From NCBI GenBank assembly GCA_030618495.1, contig JAUXDE010000048.1:1-12469 (forward strand): a DNA stretch of 12,469 nucleotides, read 5' to 3'. The DNA comes from Clostridia bacterium. Lineage in GTDB: Bacteria > UBA6262 > WVXT01 > JAUXBS01. This document shows, one piece after another, positions 6,406-12,469 of this stretch. The notes under the pieces are model-generated. The model was not told where the DNA came from, ran no database searches, and saw only the letters and a list, made by a program, of their open reading frames with translations. A program made the translations under genes and the position numbers. Numbering within the stretch: the stretch's first letter is position 1; each line of letters starts with the position of its first letter.

Positions 6406-8208
6406 CTATATGCGGATGTTTTTACCGGCTGCCTGGAACATGTCGGAGCAGTTAAAGACCAGTATTTGATAATCTTCCGATAGTTTACTTAATAAACCCA
6501 TGGCATTTTCTTTCCTTTGGTTATCAAAGTAGACAAACGGATCATCAAGTATCAGGGGGACATGTTTGTGATGGGCTATAATTCTTGCCAGCACCAGCCT
6601 GAGAGAAAAATACAGCTGGTCAAGAGTCCCCGCGCTGAGTTCTTTTGAGTCAACAAACTCTCCTTTTTCAACGGAGAAGGCCTTGACATCAAATTCCTTC
6701 TTGTCTATTTCCACCCGGTTATACTTTCCCCCTGTAATATTATTCATGATACTCTCTGTTTCCGTCTTGAGTTCAGGCATCAGTACCCGGTTTGTTTCAC
6801 TGTCCGCCTTTTCAAGGAAGTCTATGGCTATCCTGCAGGATTCAAGCCTCTTTCCGGAAGATTCAATCTTCTCTTCAACCCATCCTATTCCATCTACCGT
6901 TTCCGCCCTGTCAGAAGCCACCGTTGACCTGAAAGCCTTTTCATCCGCCTCCAGGGATTTCTGCACGTCAAGGAGCCCTTCGTACTCAATACTCAGCTTC
7001 TTCAGTGTTTTCTCATGTTCCAGGAGTTGAGCCGGCTTCAATTTATACTTTCCCAGGCCCTCCATGTTTTTTTCAATGTTATATACCTTCTGCAGTAATT
7101 CCTGTTCTTTCTCTTCGATTTTCCTGCCCCCGTCTTCACCGGCAAGCGCCTCCAGCTTTGCAAACAGTATTTCCTCCTTCTGTTTCAGCTTGCGTTTCGG
7201 TGACAGCATAAAAACCAGGAACAACAGGACGCCGGATGCCCATCCCGCGGCGCCAGGAAGCATCTTCTCCGAGAGGAACATCATGGAACCCGAAATAAAC
7301 AGTATTATTCCCAGTACAAGAAACACTGGATTTAACCTGTATATCAATCTACCGGTTTTTTCTTTATTTTCCTTAATCCTGTCATTGACTCGCATTATTT
7401 GATTGAGCTTCCTGCGCAGTTCAAGTCTTTTTACGGCTTCTTCCTGTTTTGAATCATTGAGCGCGTTATGTTGCCTGTTGCCATCCAGTATTTGTTCGTA
7501 GTTGTTAATTTCTTCCTTCTTCCGGAGCTCCCTGGTATTGATTTCATCCAGCTTTCTTTTTGTTGCGTCCAGTTCCTCCACGCAATGCAGGTTATCAGTC
7601 AACGCTCTCTTCTCTTCTTCAAGACACCCTATTACGCCCTTCTGTAGATTAACGTCAGGAGACCGGCTCATGCCGCCTATTCTTTTTATTTCATCCTCAA
7701 GCACGCTAAGGGCGTGCTGAGAAGTAAAGCGTTGGCTGGAACCTGATATAAGGCCTATTATCTTCTGTTTGGTTTTAATGCTTTCGCCGGAAACCCTCAG
7801 CATTTCACCCTGGTTAAGGCAGAATATGTTTCTGAATACCCTTTCATCATTCACGCCGGTCTCGGATAAAATCATTTTTTGAATCCTGCTTACGTTCTCC
7901 GTAAGAACTGCGCCGTCTTTTGTCAGCCTGGCCCCGCCATTCTTGCCAAAATCCTTTATAAGCGTATACTCCATGGCATCCGAGCTCATGAAAGTCAATT
8001 CTGCATTAGCGGTATCAGCGCCCCACCCGAGCATGGACAAACCTGCGGCAGAATCTGTTTTTGCAAACAGCATGTTCGCAAGGCAATCCACAATGGTTGA
8101 CTTGCCTGACTCGTTGGGGCCGCAGATTACGTTAAGCCCTTTATTGAAGGCTACAACCTTGCTCTTGAAGCGCCTTATATTTGTCATTGACAGTTGTTTA
8201 ATTATCAT
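6406..8208 (-). CDS. Membrane-hairpin Rad50/SbcC-like ATPase (YhaN-like)
   Basis: This 600-residue ABC/SMC-type ATPase has Walker A GPNESGKST (30-38), a Q-loop LNQGE (131-135), an ABC signature LSAGT (524-528) and Walker B PLILDDP (551-557). The head halves are separated by coiled coil (about 190-290 and 340-470). In the middle, where Rad50 carries a CXXC zinc hook, there are two hydrophobic helices (about 293-313 and 320-335); no CXXC is visible. This matches the plan of B. subtilis YhaN, which has a membrane hairpin in its coiled coil, but at about two thirds of the length. It starts 6 bases after the nuclease gene, so the two form a pair in which the ATPase would control the nuclease and hold it at the inner membrane. 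Membrane topology and function are inferred. Confidence 0.9.
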   Translation of the reverse strand: MIIKQLSMTNIRRFKSKVVAFNKGLNVICGPNESGKSTIVDCLANMLFAKTDSAAGLSMLGWGADTANAELTFMSSDAMEYTLIKDFGKNGGARLTKDGAVLTENVSRIQKMILSETGVNDERVFRNIFCLNQGEMLRVSGESIKTKQKIIGLISGSSQRFTSQHALSVLEDEIKRIGGMSRSPDVNLQKGVIGCLEEEKRALTDNLHCVEELDATKRKLDEINTRELRKKEEINNYEQILDGNRQHNALNDSKQEEAVKRLELRRKLNQIMRVNDRIKENKEKTGRLIYRLNPVFLVLGIILFISGSMMFLSEKMLPGAAGWASGVLLFLVFMLSPKRKLKQKEEILFAKLEALAGEDGGRKIEEKEQELLQKVYNIEKNMEGLGKYKLKPAQLLEHEKTLKKLSIEYEGLLDVQKSLEADEKAFRSTVASDRAETVDGIGWVEEKIESSGKRLESCRIAIDFLEKADSETNRVLMPELKTETESIMNNITGGKYNRVEIDKKEFDVKAFSVEKGEFVDSKELSAGTLDQLYFSLRLVLARIIAHHKHVPLILDDPFVYFDNQRKENAMGLLSKLSEDYQILVFNCSDMFQAAGKNIRI

Positions 8209-8214
8209 TATAGA

Positions 8215-9342
8215 CTAGAGCTTCCCCTCGTCCAATGCCCTCACTCCAAGATGGAGGGCAATTTCGTATTTCATCTTTTCCTCTTCAGGCAGTGAATCAA
8301 TTTTTTCTGTAAGTTTCTTAATGAAAATTCCCCTGACCGTATTTTCATCCGGCATTGTCCTGCGGGGTATTCTTGTCTGGTTTTTCCAGAGCACGTGAAA
8401 GAAGGTTTTTTCTTCTTCAAAATACTCTGATGCCCTGCTGAGGATACTGTCAATGTCCGCATTAATCGCAGGAGAGCCTTTTAGTTTCACGCGCAGGATT
8501 TTATTTCCGGAAGCAAGCGGTTTTAATTTCCCAATAAGGTCTTCCCCCGTAAGTATGTTTGCGCATTCAATATCAGTTTCGCTCATTTCATACTTCTGTT
8601 CCACCTTTACAGGGTCAATACTTACTTCCGAACCGCTTATCCTCACCAGGAGCGCGTATTTTTCCTTGTTTTCCTCGAAATCAAGCAGTACGGGCGAGCC
8701 GGGATACGCCGCCTTTATCCTCGTATTGAAAGGATAGTATGAATGATAATGCCCCAGCGCCACGTAGTCAACCTCTGTCAGATTGATTTCTTCCTCTGAA
8801 ATCGGGAAATAACTATCGTTCACCGCCCACGGCACCGGCACCGAACCGTGCGCCATGATTATTTTGTTCCCGCATGAATTCTCCATGTCAAGCTTAACAT
8901 CGCGCAGGGGATGCCTGTCGGAATTTGAAGTATCGTTTGCTGCCCCGAAAACCGTCAGGTTTATACCGGGCATGTTCCTGCCTGTAAGAACAGGTGATTT
9001 AAATACATGGACATTTTCAGGAAAGTCTTCCCTGTTCCATATTGAATTGCCGTCATTGCAGTCATGCGTTCCCGGGCTTATCAGGACCTGGATTCCGTTT
9101 CTTCCCAGTATTTCAAACCGTTCCCTGACGATTCCGACGGTACCCGGGGACGGGTTATTGTTATCAAATAGGTCACCGGCGATAAGAACCACATGGACTT
9201 TCTCCTTTTGCGCCGTCTCCATGACATGGACAAACCTATCCTGGATTTCCAGCCTCCTCTTAGTACCCTTAAGTCCGCCAAACCCCCTGAAGCGGCGGTC
9301 CAGGTGTATGTCTGCGGTATGCAGTATCCTGATTTCTCGCAT
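8215..9342 (-). CDS. SbcD/Mre11-like DNA repair metallophosphoesterase (YhaO-like)
   Basis: The 375-residue protein is a probable Mn-dependent DNA exo/endonuclease. Phosphoesterase motifs are DIH (11-13), GDLFD (56-60), GTHD (91-94), AHGS (164-167) and GHYH (197-200), followed by a capping region and a helical C-terminus likely to bind the ATPase. Motif III reads GTHD rather than GNHD, so the metal-ligand and catalytic Asn is Thr. Length fits YhaO/SbcD proteins (about 380-420). Its ATG overlaps the rnhB stop as TAATG, so it is translationally coupled to RNase HII, and the ATPase gene follows after 6 bases. This makes a three-gene repair unit. The Asn-to-Thr change could lower or alter activity, or be a subfamily feature. 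The exact substrate is unknown. Confidence 0.9.
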   Translation of the reverse strand: MREIRILHTADIHLDRRFRGFGGLKGTKRRLEIQDRFVHVMETAQKEKVHVVLIAGDLFDNNNPSPGTVGIVRERFEILGRNGIQVLISPGTHDCNDGNSIWNREDFPENVHVFKSPVLTGRNMPGINLTVFGAANDTSNSDRHPLRDVKLDMENSCGNKIIMAHGSVPVPWAVNDSYFPISEEEINLTEVDYVALGHYHSYYPFNTRIKAAYPGSPVLLDFEENKEKYALLVRISGSEVSIDPVKVEQKYEMSETDIECANILTGEDLIGKLKPLASGNKILRVKLKGSPAINADIDSILSRASEYFEEEKTFFHVLWKNQTRIPRRTMPDENTVRGIFIKKLTEKIDSLPEEEKMKYEIALHLGVRALDEGKL

Positions 9343-9974
9343 TAAAACAACTCCCTTTGCCTGATGTTATCCAGTGTCTTCCATTTTGTTCTTATAATAT
9401 CTTTCGGGAACTCCCCGTTAGTGTCATAATATCTTTTCAGGAAATCCACTGTCTTCCGGTCTGAAGGATATCCTGAACCAAAATCCTCGTACGACTGTTT
9501 TATTTCATTAATAACCTTATCCCTGTGGACTTTAGCAATAATGGATGCAGCGCCTACCACGGGATATTTTTTATCGGCATTGTTTTCACCGACCACCTCA
9601 AGGGGGATGTCTTTAAAATGCCCTTTTACCTTGCCGTTATACCGGGCAATACCGTTTCCGCTTACCGGAACGTCAAGATACACCCTGCCGGGTTCGTGTT
9701 TTGAAATTATCTCAATTGTTTTATCCATACCAAGTTTATTTATATTTTCACTGTCAATTTCACTCGGCGTTATCTCAATTACCGTGTAATCGCATGCCAT
9801 TTCCCTTATTTTTTCGGCAAGTTCCTCTCTTCTCGACCGGCTGAGTTCCTTTGAATCCTTAACTCCCATTTTAAGCAGTTTAGCGCTATCCTCATCATGA
9901 CACAGAACTCCGCAGAAAACCATTGGCCCTATGACACAACCCCTGCCTGCTTCATCAATACCTAATATTTTCAT
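9342..9974 (-). CDS. rnhB: Ribonuclease HII, archaeal-type
   Basis: This 210-residue RNase HII cuts RNA in RNA:DNA hybrids and next to single ribonucleotides in DNA. The DEAGRG motif (7-12) is intact, with acidic residues D7, E8, D101 (YLDVP) and D134 (NADKKYP) matching the archaeal four-carboxylate site. The segments GVKDSKELSRSRREEL, ADKKYPVVGAASIIAKV, FGSGYPSD and RTKWKT are characteristic of archaeal RNase HII. The usual bacterial pattern (GDxxSxSIAAASIxAKVxRD, HxxxF near the end) is absent. Start is the ATG at 9974 with AGGGA upstream. Bacterial rnhB is commonly near lepB, as here, so this copy may have replaced a native gene in place. Its stop overlaps the start of the nuclease gene. 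Confidence 0.97.
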   Translation of the reverse strand: MKILGIDEAGRGCVIGPMVFCGVLCHDEDSAKLLKMGVKDSKELSRSRREELAEKIREMACDYTVIEITPSEIDSENINKLGMDKTIEIISKHEPGRVYLDVPVSGNGIARYNGKVKGHFKDIPLEVVGENNADKKYPVVGAASIIAKVHRDKVINEIKQSYEDFGSGYPSDRKTVDFLKRYYDTNGEFPKDIIRTKWKTLDNIRQRELF

Positions 9975-10041
9975 TTAATATCCCTATACAGATAATTATA
10001 TACAGTGTAGTTAAGAGTATAATCGCGCAGAATGATTGGTG

Positions 10042-10971
10042 CTAATTGATTATTATTTTTGTTGGGTTTATTCTTCTTCTTAAATTATTCCGGTATTTTT
10101 CAGGTGAATTCTTTAGAATCTTTTTCAGGTATTTCATCTGTTTCCCGATGGCATCCTGATACAGGTCCTTGTTGATATGATACCTTCTGCTGAAATGAGT
10201 TTTTACAAACCTGTAAACACCTTTATAATCATTTGCAAGTTTCATTTGAATAAAACCATAGAATATCAGGGTTTTCTTTAGAAGATCCAGTTCGGATTCG
10301 TAACCGGGAACATTCCCTTCCCTGAACTCGTGATAAAGTAAAAGAAGTTTTTCCAGGTAATTCCTGTCCGCCATCTGCCCGAGAACATCGGCCGTCCCAA
10401 GCATGACACCGAGAGTTTCCTCCGCTTTATCGTTGAATCTTATTCCTGAGATATTGGTCGTAAGTCCCGTGCAGCTTATCATGTTCTTTACCGATATAAA
10501 ACCCTCCGCGCTCAGCCCTACTTTAGCAAAATAACTTTTTATAAACTCGATGCTTCTCACTATATGTTCTTTTGTATACTTCGCCCCGGTACCCTTAACG
10601 TCTCTTTTTTTCTGTATAAACCCACTGTCATGAAAAAGCATTGCAATCAATGCCAGGTTTACCCTCTTCAACGGCAGTTTCCTTTTTCTTTCTATGTTAT
10701 ATCCGTCAATCAACCTTGAAAGGGCAAGAAGCGTGTCTGTGGTGTGTATCTTATCGTGATACATGGTATTACAGCTTTGATAACCGGGATATTTTCCGCT
10801 GAATAAATCAACAAAATCCTTATACATCTTTTTTATTTCTTCAAAAGCGGATGCGGGGTAAAACCTTATAAAATTATTCCTGACCTCTTCAAATACCGCA
10901 TTTGAAGACTTCATGTTTACAAGCCTTGAAAGCTGAACCTTTTCTTTCCTTCTATTTATTCTTACTGCCAC
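10042..10971 (-). CDS. HD-domain phosphohydrolase, cyclic-nucleotide PDE-like
   Basis: This 309-residue protein carries an HD-type metal site: YHDKIH (71-76), FHD (113-115), H136 and D195 in TADVLGQMADR. The YHxxxH spacing and the late aspartate followed by a helical repeat resemble class I cyclic-nucleotide phosphodiesterases and related bacterial HD proteins. The HD-GYP motif is absent, so it is not a typical c-di-GMP phosphodiesterase. No membrane segment is present. The likely substrate is a cyclic nucleotide or other phosphorylated nucleotide, but this is inference. The start chosen is GTG at 10971 with AAGGGG 5 bases upstream; an ATG at 10911 is a less likely alternative. It has its own promoter with a palindrome and lies in a separate unit between the PilZ gene and rnhB. 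Confidence 0.85.
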   Translation of the reverse strand: MAVRINRRKEKVQLSRLVNMKSSNAVFEEVRNNFIRFYPASAFEEIKKMYKDFVDLFSGKYPGYQSCNTMYHDKIHTTDTLLALSRLIDGYNIERKRKLPLKRVNLALIAMLFHDSGFIQKKRDVKGTGAKYTKEHIVRSIEFIKSYFAKVGLSAEGFISVKNMISCTGLTTNISGIRFNDKAEETLGVMLGTADVLGQMADRNYLEKLLLLYHEFREGNVPGYESELDLLKKTLIFYGFIQMKLANDYKGVYRFVKTHFSRRYHINKDLYQDAIGKQMKYLKKILKNSPEKYRNNLRRRINPTKIIIN

Positions 10972-11007
10972 CTGCGCCCCTTTTTCTCACAATTCAAACA
11001 ATAAACA

Positions 11008-11026
11008 GTGTATAAATATTATACAC
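11008..11026. repeat. Perfect 19-bp palindrome over the HD gene promoter
   Basis: GTGTATAA-ATA-TTATACAC is an 8-bp perfect inverted repeat with a 3-base centre. It covers the -10 element (11018-11023) and the expected transcription start of the HD gene. This position is that of a repressor operator. No repressor gene in the window is an obvious partner. Confidence 0.6.
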
Positions 11027-11046
11027 GAAAAAATACCGGTTGGCAA
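11018..11046 (-). promoter_or_regulatory. Sigma-70-type promoter of the HD-domain gene
   Basis: On the minus strand TTGCCA (11046-11041) and TATAAT (11023-11018) are separated by 17 bases, one mismatch from consensus. The expected start is near 11011, about 40 bases before the GTG at 10971. A perfect palindrome overlaps the -10. The promoter implies that the HD gene is not simply read through from the PilZ gene. Confidence 0.65.
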
Positions 11047-11078
11047 TATAAATTGTATCTTTCATCGGAGTTTTCAAT

Positions 11079-11516
11079 CTATTCTTTCTTCATGTTTAAA
11101 GCTATGAATTCATTGATAAGCAGTTTATCATCATTTTTTATGTGAGTATATTTTACACCCGATATGCTTTCATGAAAATCCTTTCCTATCCACATTGCGC
11201 GGCCTTCTACTTCAATCCGGGTTTCTTTGCCGGGCAGCTTGAACCATAATAATATTTTCATGTTTTTTTTCATGGAATAATCCGACTCAACCGCAAGTCC
11301 CGTATCGCTTATGTTTTTTATACAAGCCTTGTTTTCCAGTAACACGTCCACCCTGCCATCAACATAAAACCTTTCGGGAAATATGTTAACCGGCAAACGA
11401 GAACTTCTTCTTTTTTTTCTATTGTGCTTTAACTTTTTACCAAGCAATGCCAGGAGCAATGTTACATTTATTGCCATAAGCGTTACTATAATAACTATAA
11501 GTATTGTTACATTCAT
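11079..11516 (-). CDS. Membrane-anchored PilZ-domain protein
   Basis: The 145-residue protein begins with a single hydrophobic segment (about 3-25) followed by a basic patch KKLKHNRKKRRSSR, so the rest should face the cytoplasm. A PilZ domain follows, with RxxxR at 36-40 and NxSxxG at 68-73 (NISDTG), the two c-di-GMP-binding motifs in their correct order. The later WIGKDF segment and hydrophobic strands fit a PilZ barrel. It probably senses cyclic di-GMP at the inner membrane, although Asn replaces Asp in the second motif as in some functional members. It starts 7 bases after the UPF0280 gene and has no evident Shine-Dalgarno, so it may depend on coupling to that gene. The output partner is unknown. 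Confidence 0.87.
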   Translation of the reverse strand: MNVTILIVIIVTLMAINVTLLLALLGKKLKHNRKKRRSSRLPVNIFPERFYVDGRVDVLLENKACIKNISDTGLAVESDYSMKKNMKILLWFKLPGKETRIEVEGRAMWIGKDFHESISGVKYTHIKNDDKLLINEFIALNMKKE

Positions 11517-11523
11517 TTTGTTA

Positions 11524-12246
11524 TTAACGAGAAAGTTTCATCTCACCCCAGATACCAATATGACCGTCCATGACAATCAATACTCCGGTAACTTCTTCTA
11601 TGCTCCTGGCAAAATCTATTCCCTTCTTAATATCACTGATATCTTTAACTATATTTCCTGTTGCCGTAGCAACAGCATCCGCAATTATAACATCACCTGA
11701 AAGTATCACCACGGTATCCGACCTGCCAAAACTCAGCGAGTGGCCCACCTTGCCCGATGAAGCGCATATGCCGCGGGGATATTCAGAAGGAGCCAGTTCA
11801 AGCACAAGCTTTTTATCAATTTTATCGTTACCGGTATAAAGGCCTATCTTTCTCGGCTTATCGGATTTTATGAATACATCCCCGCCGTTTTCAATTATTA
11901 ACTGCCGGGAATGTTTCAGTAAATCATTTCCCACGTACCGGGATATGGCTCCGGCAACCGTTGCCATTGGCCCGACACCGGCTTTTCTTGCAGCGACTGC
12001 CATATCCTTTACAATGCCGGGAGCATTTTTATCTACACTATATGGTTTTAAGGTATTTACGAACTTGTCATCCCCGGTAATATAGGATTCTATCTGCCCC
12101 CTGTATTTAATAATGGATTTTTCAGCTTCTTTTGAAAGGTCTTTATCGGCAAGTATGTAAAGATCGGTTTGCAGCACCTTCACTTCAAAACTCGTCAAAT
12201 CATCAGATTTACTGTAGTACCTGTATACTCTCTCTTCATAACTCAT
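11524..12246 (-). CDS. UPF0280 family protein (ApbE-related)
   Basis: This 240-residue protein matches the UPF0280 family, distantly related to the FAD:protein FMN transferase ApbE. The landmarks are GPMATVAGA (92-100), ENGGD (119-123), ASSGKVGHSLSFGRSD (162-177) and ADAVATATGN (189-198). These correspond in order to the conserved ApbE nucleotide and metal-binding segments. No signal peptide or lipobox is present, unlike periplasmic ApbE, so it is probably cytoplasmic. The family has no established reaction that I can state with confidence. The ATG has GGGA about 6 bases upstream. It is transcribed after the signal peptidase gene, across a 124-base gap, and with the PilZ gene downstream. Length is normal for the family. 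Confidence 0.87.
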   Translation of the reverse strand: MSYEERVYRYYSKSDDLTSFEVKVLQTDLYILADKDLSKEAEKSIIKYRGQIESYITGDDKFVNTLKPYSVDKNAPGIVKDMAVAARKAGVGPMATVAGAISRYVGNDLLKHSRQLIIENGGDVFIKSDKPRKIGLYTGNDKIDKKLVLELAPSEYPRGICASSGKVGHSLSFGRSDTVVILSGDVIIADAVATATGNIVKDISDIKKGIDFARSIEEVTGVLIVMDGHIGIWGEMKLSR

Positions 12247-12370
12247 CTTTATCCCGTACGCTATACCTTAGTATTTCCTTCCATGGGAAACCCCTTAGGT
12301 CTGTAGTCCGCTCCCTATTCGGTACAGTGCCTGTCAAAATCCCGAGCGCACATACGGATCGCGGGTAAAG
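12247..12370. other. GC-richer intergenic region with imperfect hairpin and direct repeats
   Basis: Between lepB and the UPF0280 gene the sequence is richer in G+C than the other gaps. It holds an imperfect hairpin (12266-12299: CCTTAG/CTTAGG outer stem with one mismatch and TTTCC/GGAAA inner stem). A word ATCCCG..CGC occurs at both sides (about 12251 and 12340), roughly 89 bases apart. No reading frame of note and no clear terminator are present. It may be a dispersed intergenic repeat or structured leader. Confidence 0.4.
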
Positions 12371-12469
12371 TTATCTGGCAATGCCGATTCTGGTCAAAGG
12401 CCAGTATATGAACAACGCTCTGCCCTTAACATACTTATCCTCCAGTTCACCCCAGAACCTGCTGTCATA
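12371..12469 (-). CDS. lepB: Signal peptidase I, C-terminal end (partial)
   Basis: The 32 residues present, YDSRFWGEL to YWPLTRIGIAR, match the conserved C-terminal box of type I signal peptidases (SRFWG, GRALFIYWP, RIG). The enzyme cleaves signal peptides from exported proteins on the outer face of the cytoplasmic membrane. The catalytic Ser and Lys and the membrane segments lie outside the window. The stop is TAA at 12373-12371. The gene continues past the window edge. Nearness of rnhB is consistent with the widespread lepB-rnhB neighbourhood. Confidence 0.92.
   Translation of the reverse strand, partial: YDSRFWGELEDKYVKGRALFIYWPLTRIGIAR

Noticed and set aside
8453-9364. Plus-strand open frames opposite the SbcD-like nuclease
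   Set aside because: They are shadows of a gene with clear catalytic motifs on the minus strand.
9975-10041. Promoter for rnhB at a TATAAT in the gap before it
   Set aside because: A -10-like word is present but no reasonable -35 at 16-18 bases, so I do not list it.
1-12469. CRISPR array, tRNA or rRNA genes, or a complete insertion sequence
   Set aside because: I saw no regularly spaced repeats, no tRNA cloverleaf and no transposase frame on either strand.

Overview
The window is bacterial chromosome of moderate, slightly AT-leaning composition. Every gene I can support lies on the minus strand, so transcription runs from position 12469 down to position 1. Bacterial identity rests on signal peptidase I, a PilZ domain, IF2/NusA/RbfA in operon order and consensus sigma-70-type promoters. 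The lineage cannot be named with confidence. The archaeal-type RNase HII, the UPF0280 protein and the compact gene layout would suit an uncultivated Gram-negative candidate phylum, but that is inference.

Layout in transcription order. (1) 12469-12371: C-terminus of signal peptidase I, then a GC-richer intergenic stretch with an imperfect hairpin. (2) 12246-11079: a UPF0280/ApbE-like protein and a membrane-anchored PilZ protein. (3) 11046-10042: a near-consensus promoter overlain by a perfect 19-bp palindrome, then an HD-domain phosphohydrolase resembling cyclic-nucleotide phosphodiesterases. (4) 9974-6406: a tight three-gene unit of archaeal-type RNase HII (rnhB), a Mre11/SbcD-like metallophosphoesterase and a 600-residue Rad50/SbcC-like ATPase. 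In the ATPase the middle of the coiled coil carries a two-helix membrane hairpin instead of a zinc hook (YhaO/YhaN style). (5) 6299-5033: a consensus promoter driving a toxin-antitoxin-like pair. The XRE-Panacea antitoxin is intact. The RelE-like toxin overlaps its 3' end and is split by one extra base in a run of eight A. (6) 4959-4216: a small calcineurin-like phosphoesterase whose last codons and stop lie in a GGGGTCAGACC-type repeat. (7) 4183-1: promoter and terminator-like hairpin, then nusA, infB, rbfA and the first codons of one more gene, possibly nrnA.

Functionally the window combines translation and transcription housekeeping (nusA-infB-rbfA), a nucleic-acid repair cluster (rnhB plus the nuclease/ATPase pair), probable nucleotide-second-messenger proteins (PilZ, HD) and one mobile-type defence or stress module (Panacea TA). 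The most unusual points are the membrane-tethered, zinc-hook-less Mre11/Rad50-like pair coupled to an archaeal-type RNase HII, and the Panacea module whose toxin needs a frameshift or transcriptional slippage to be made.
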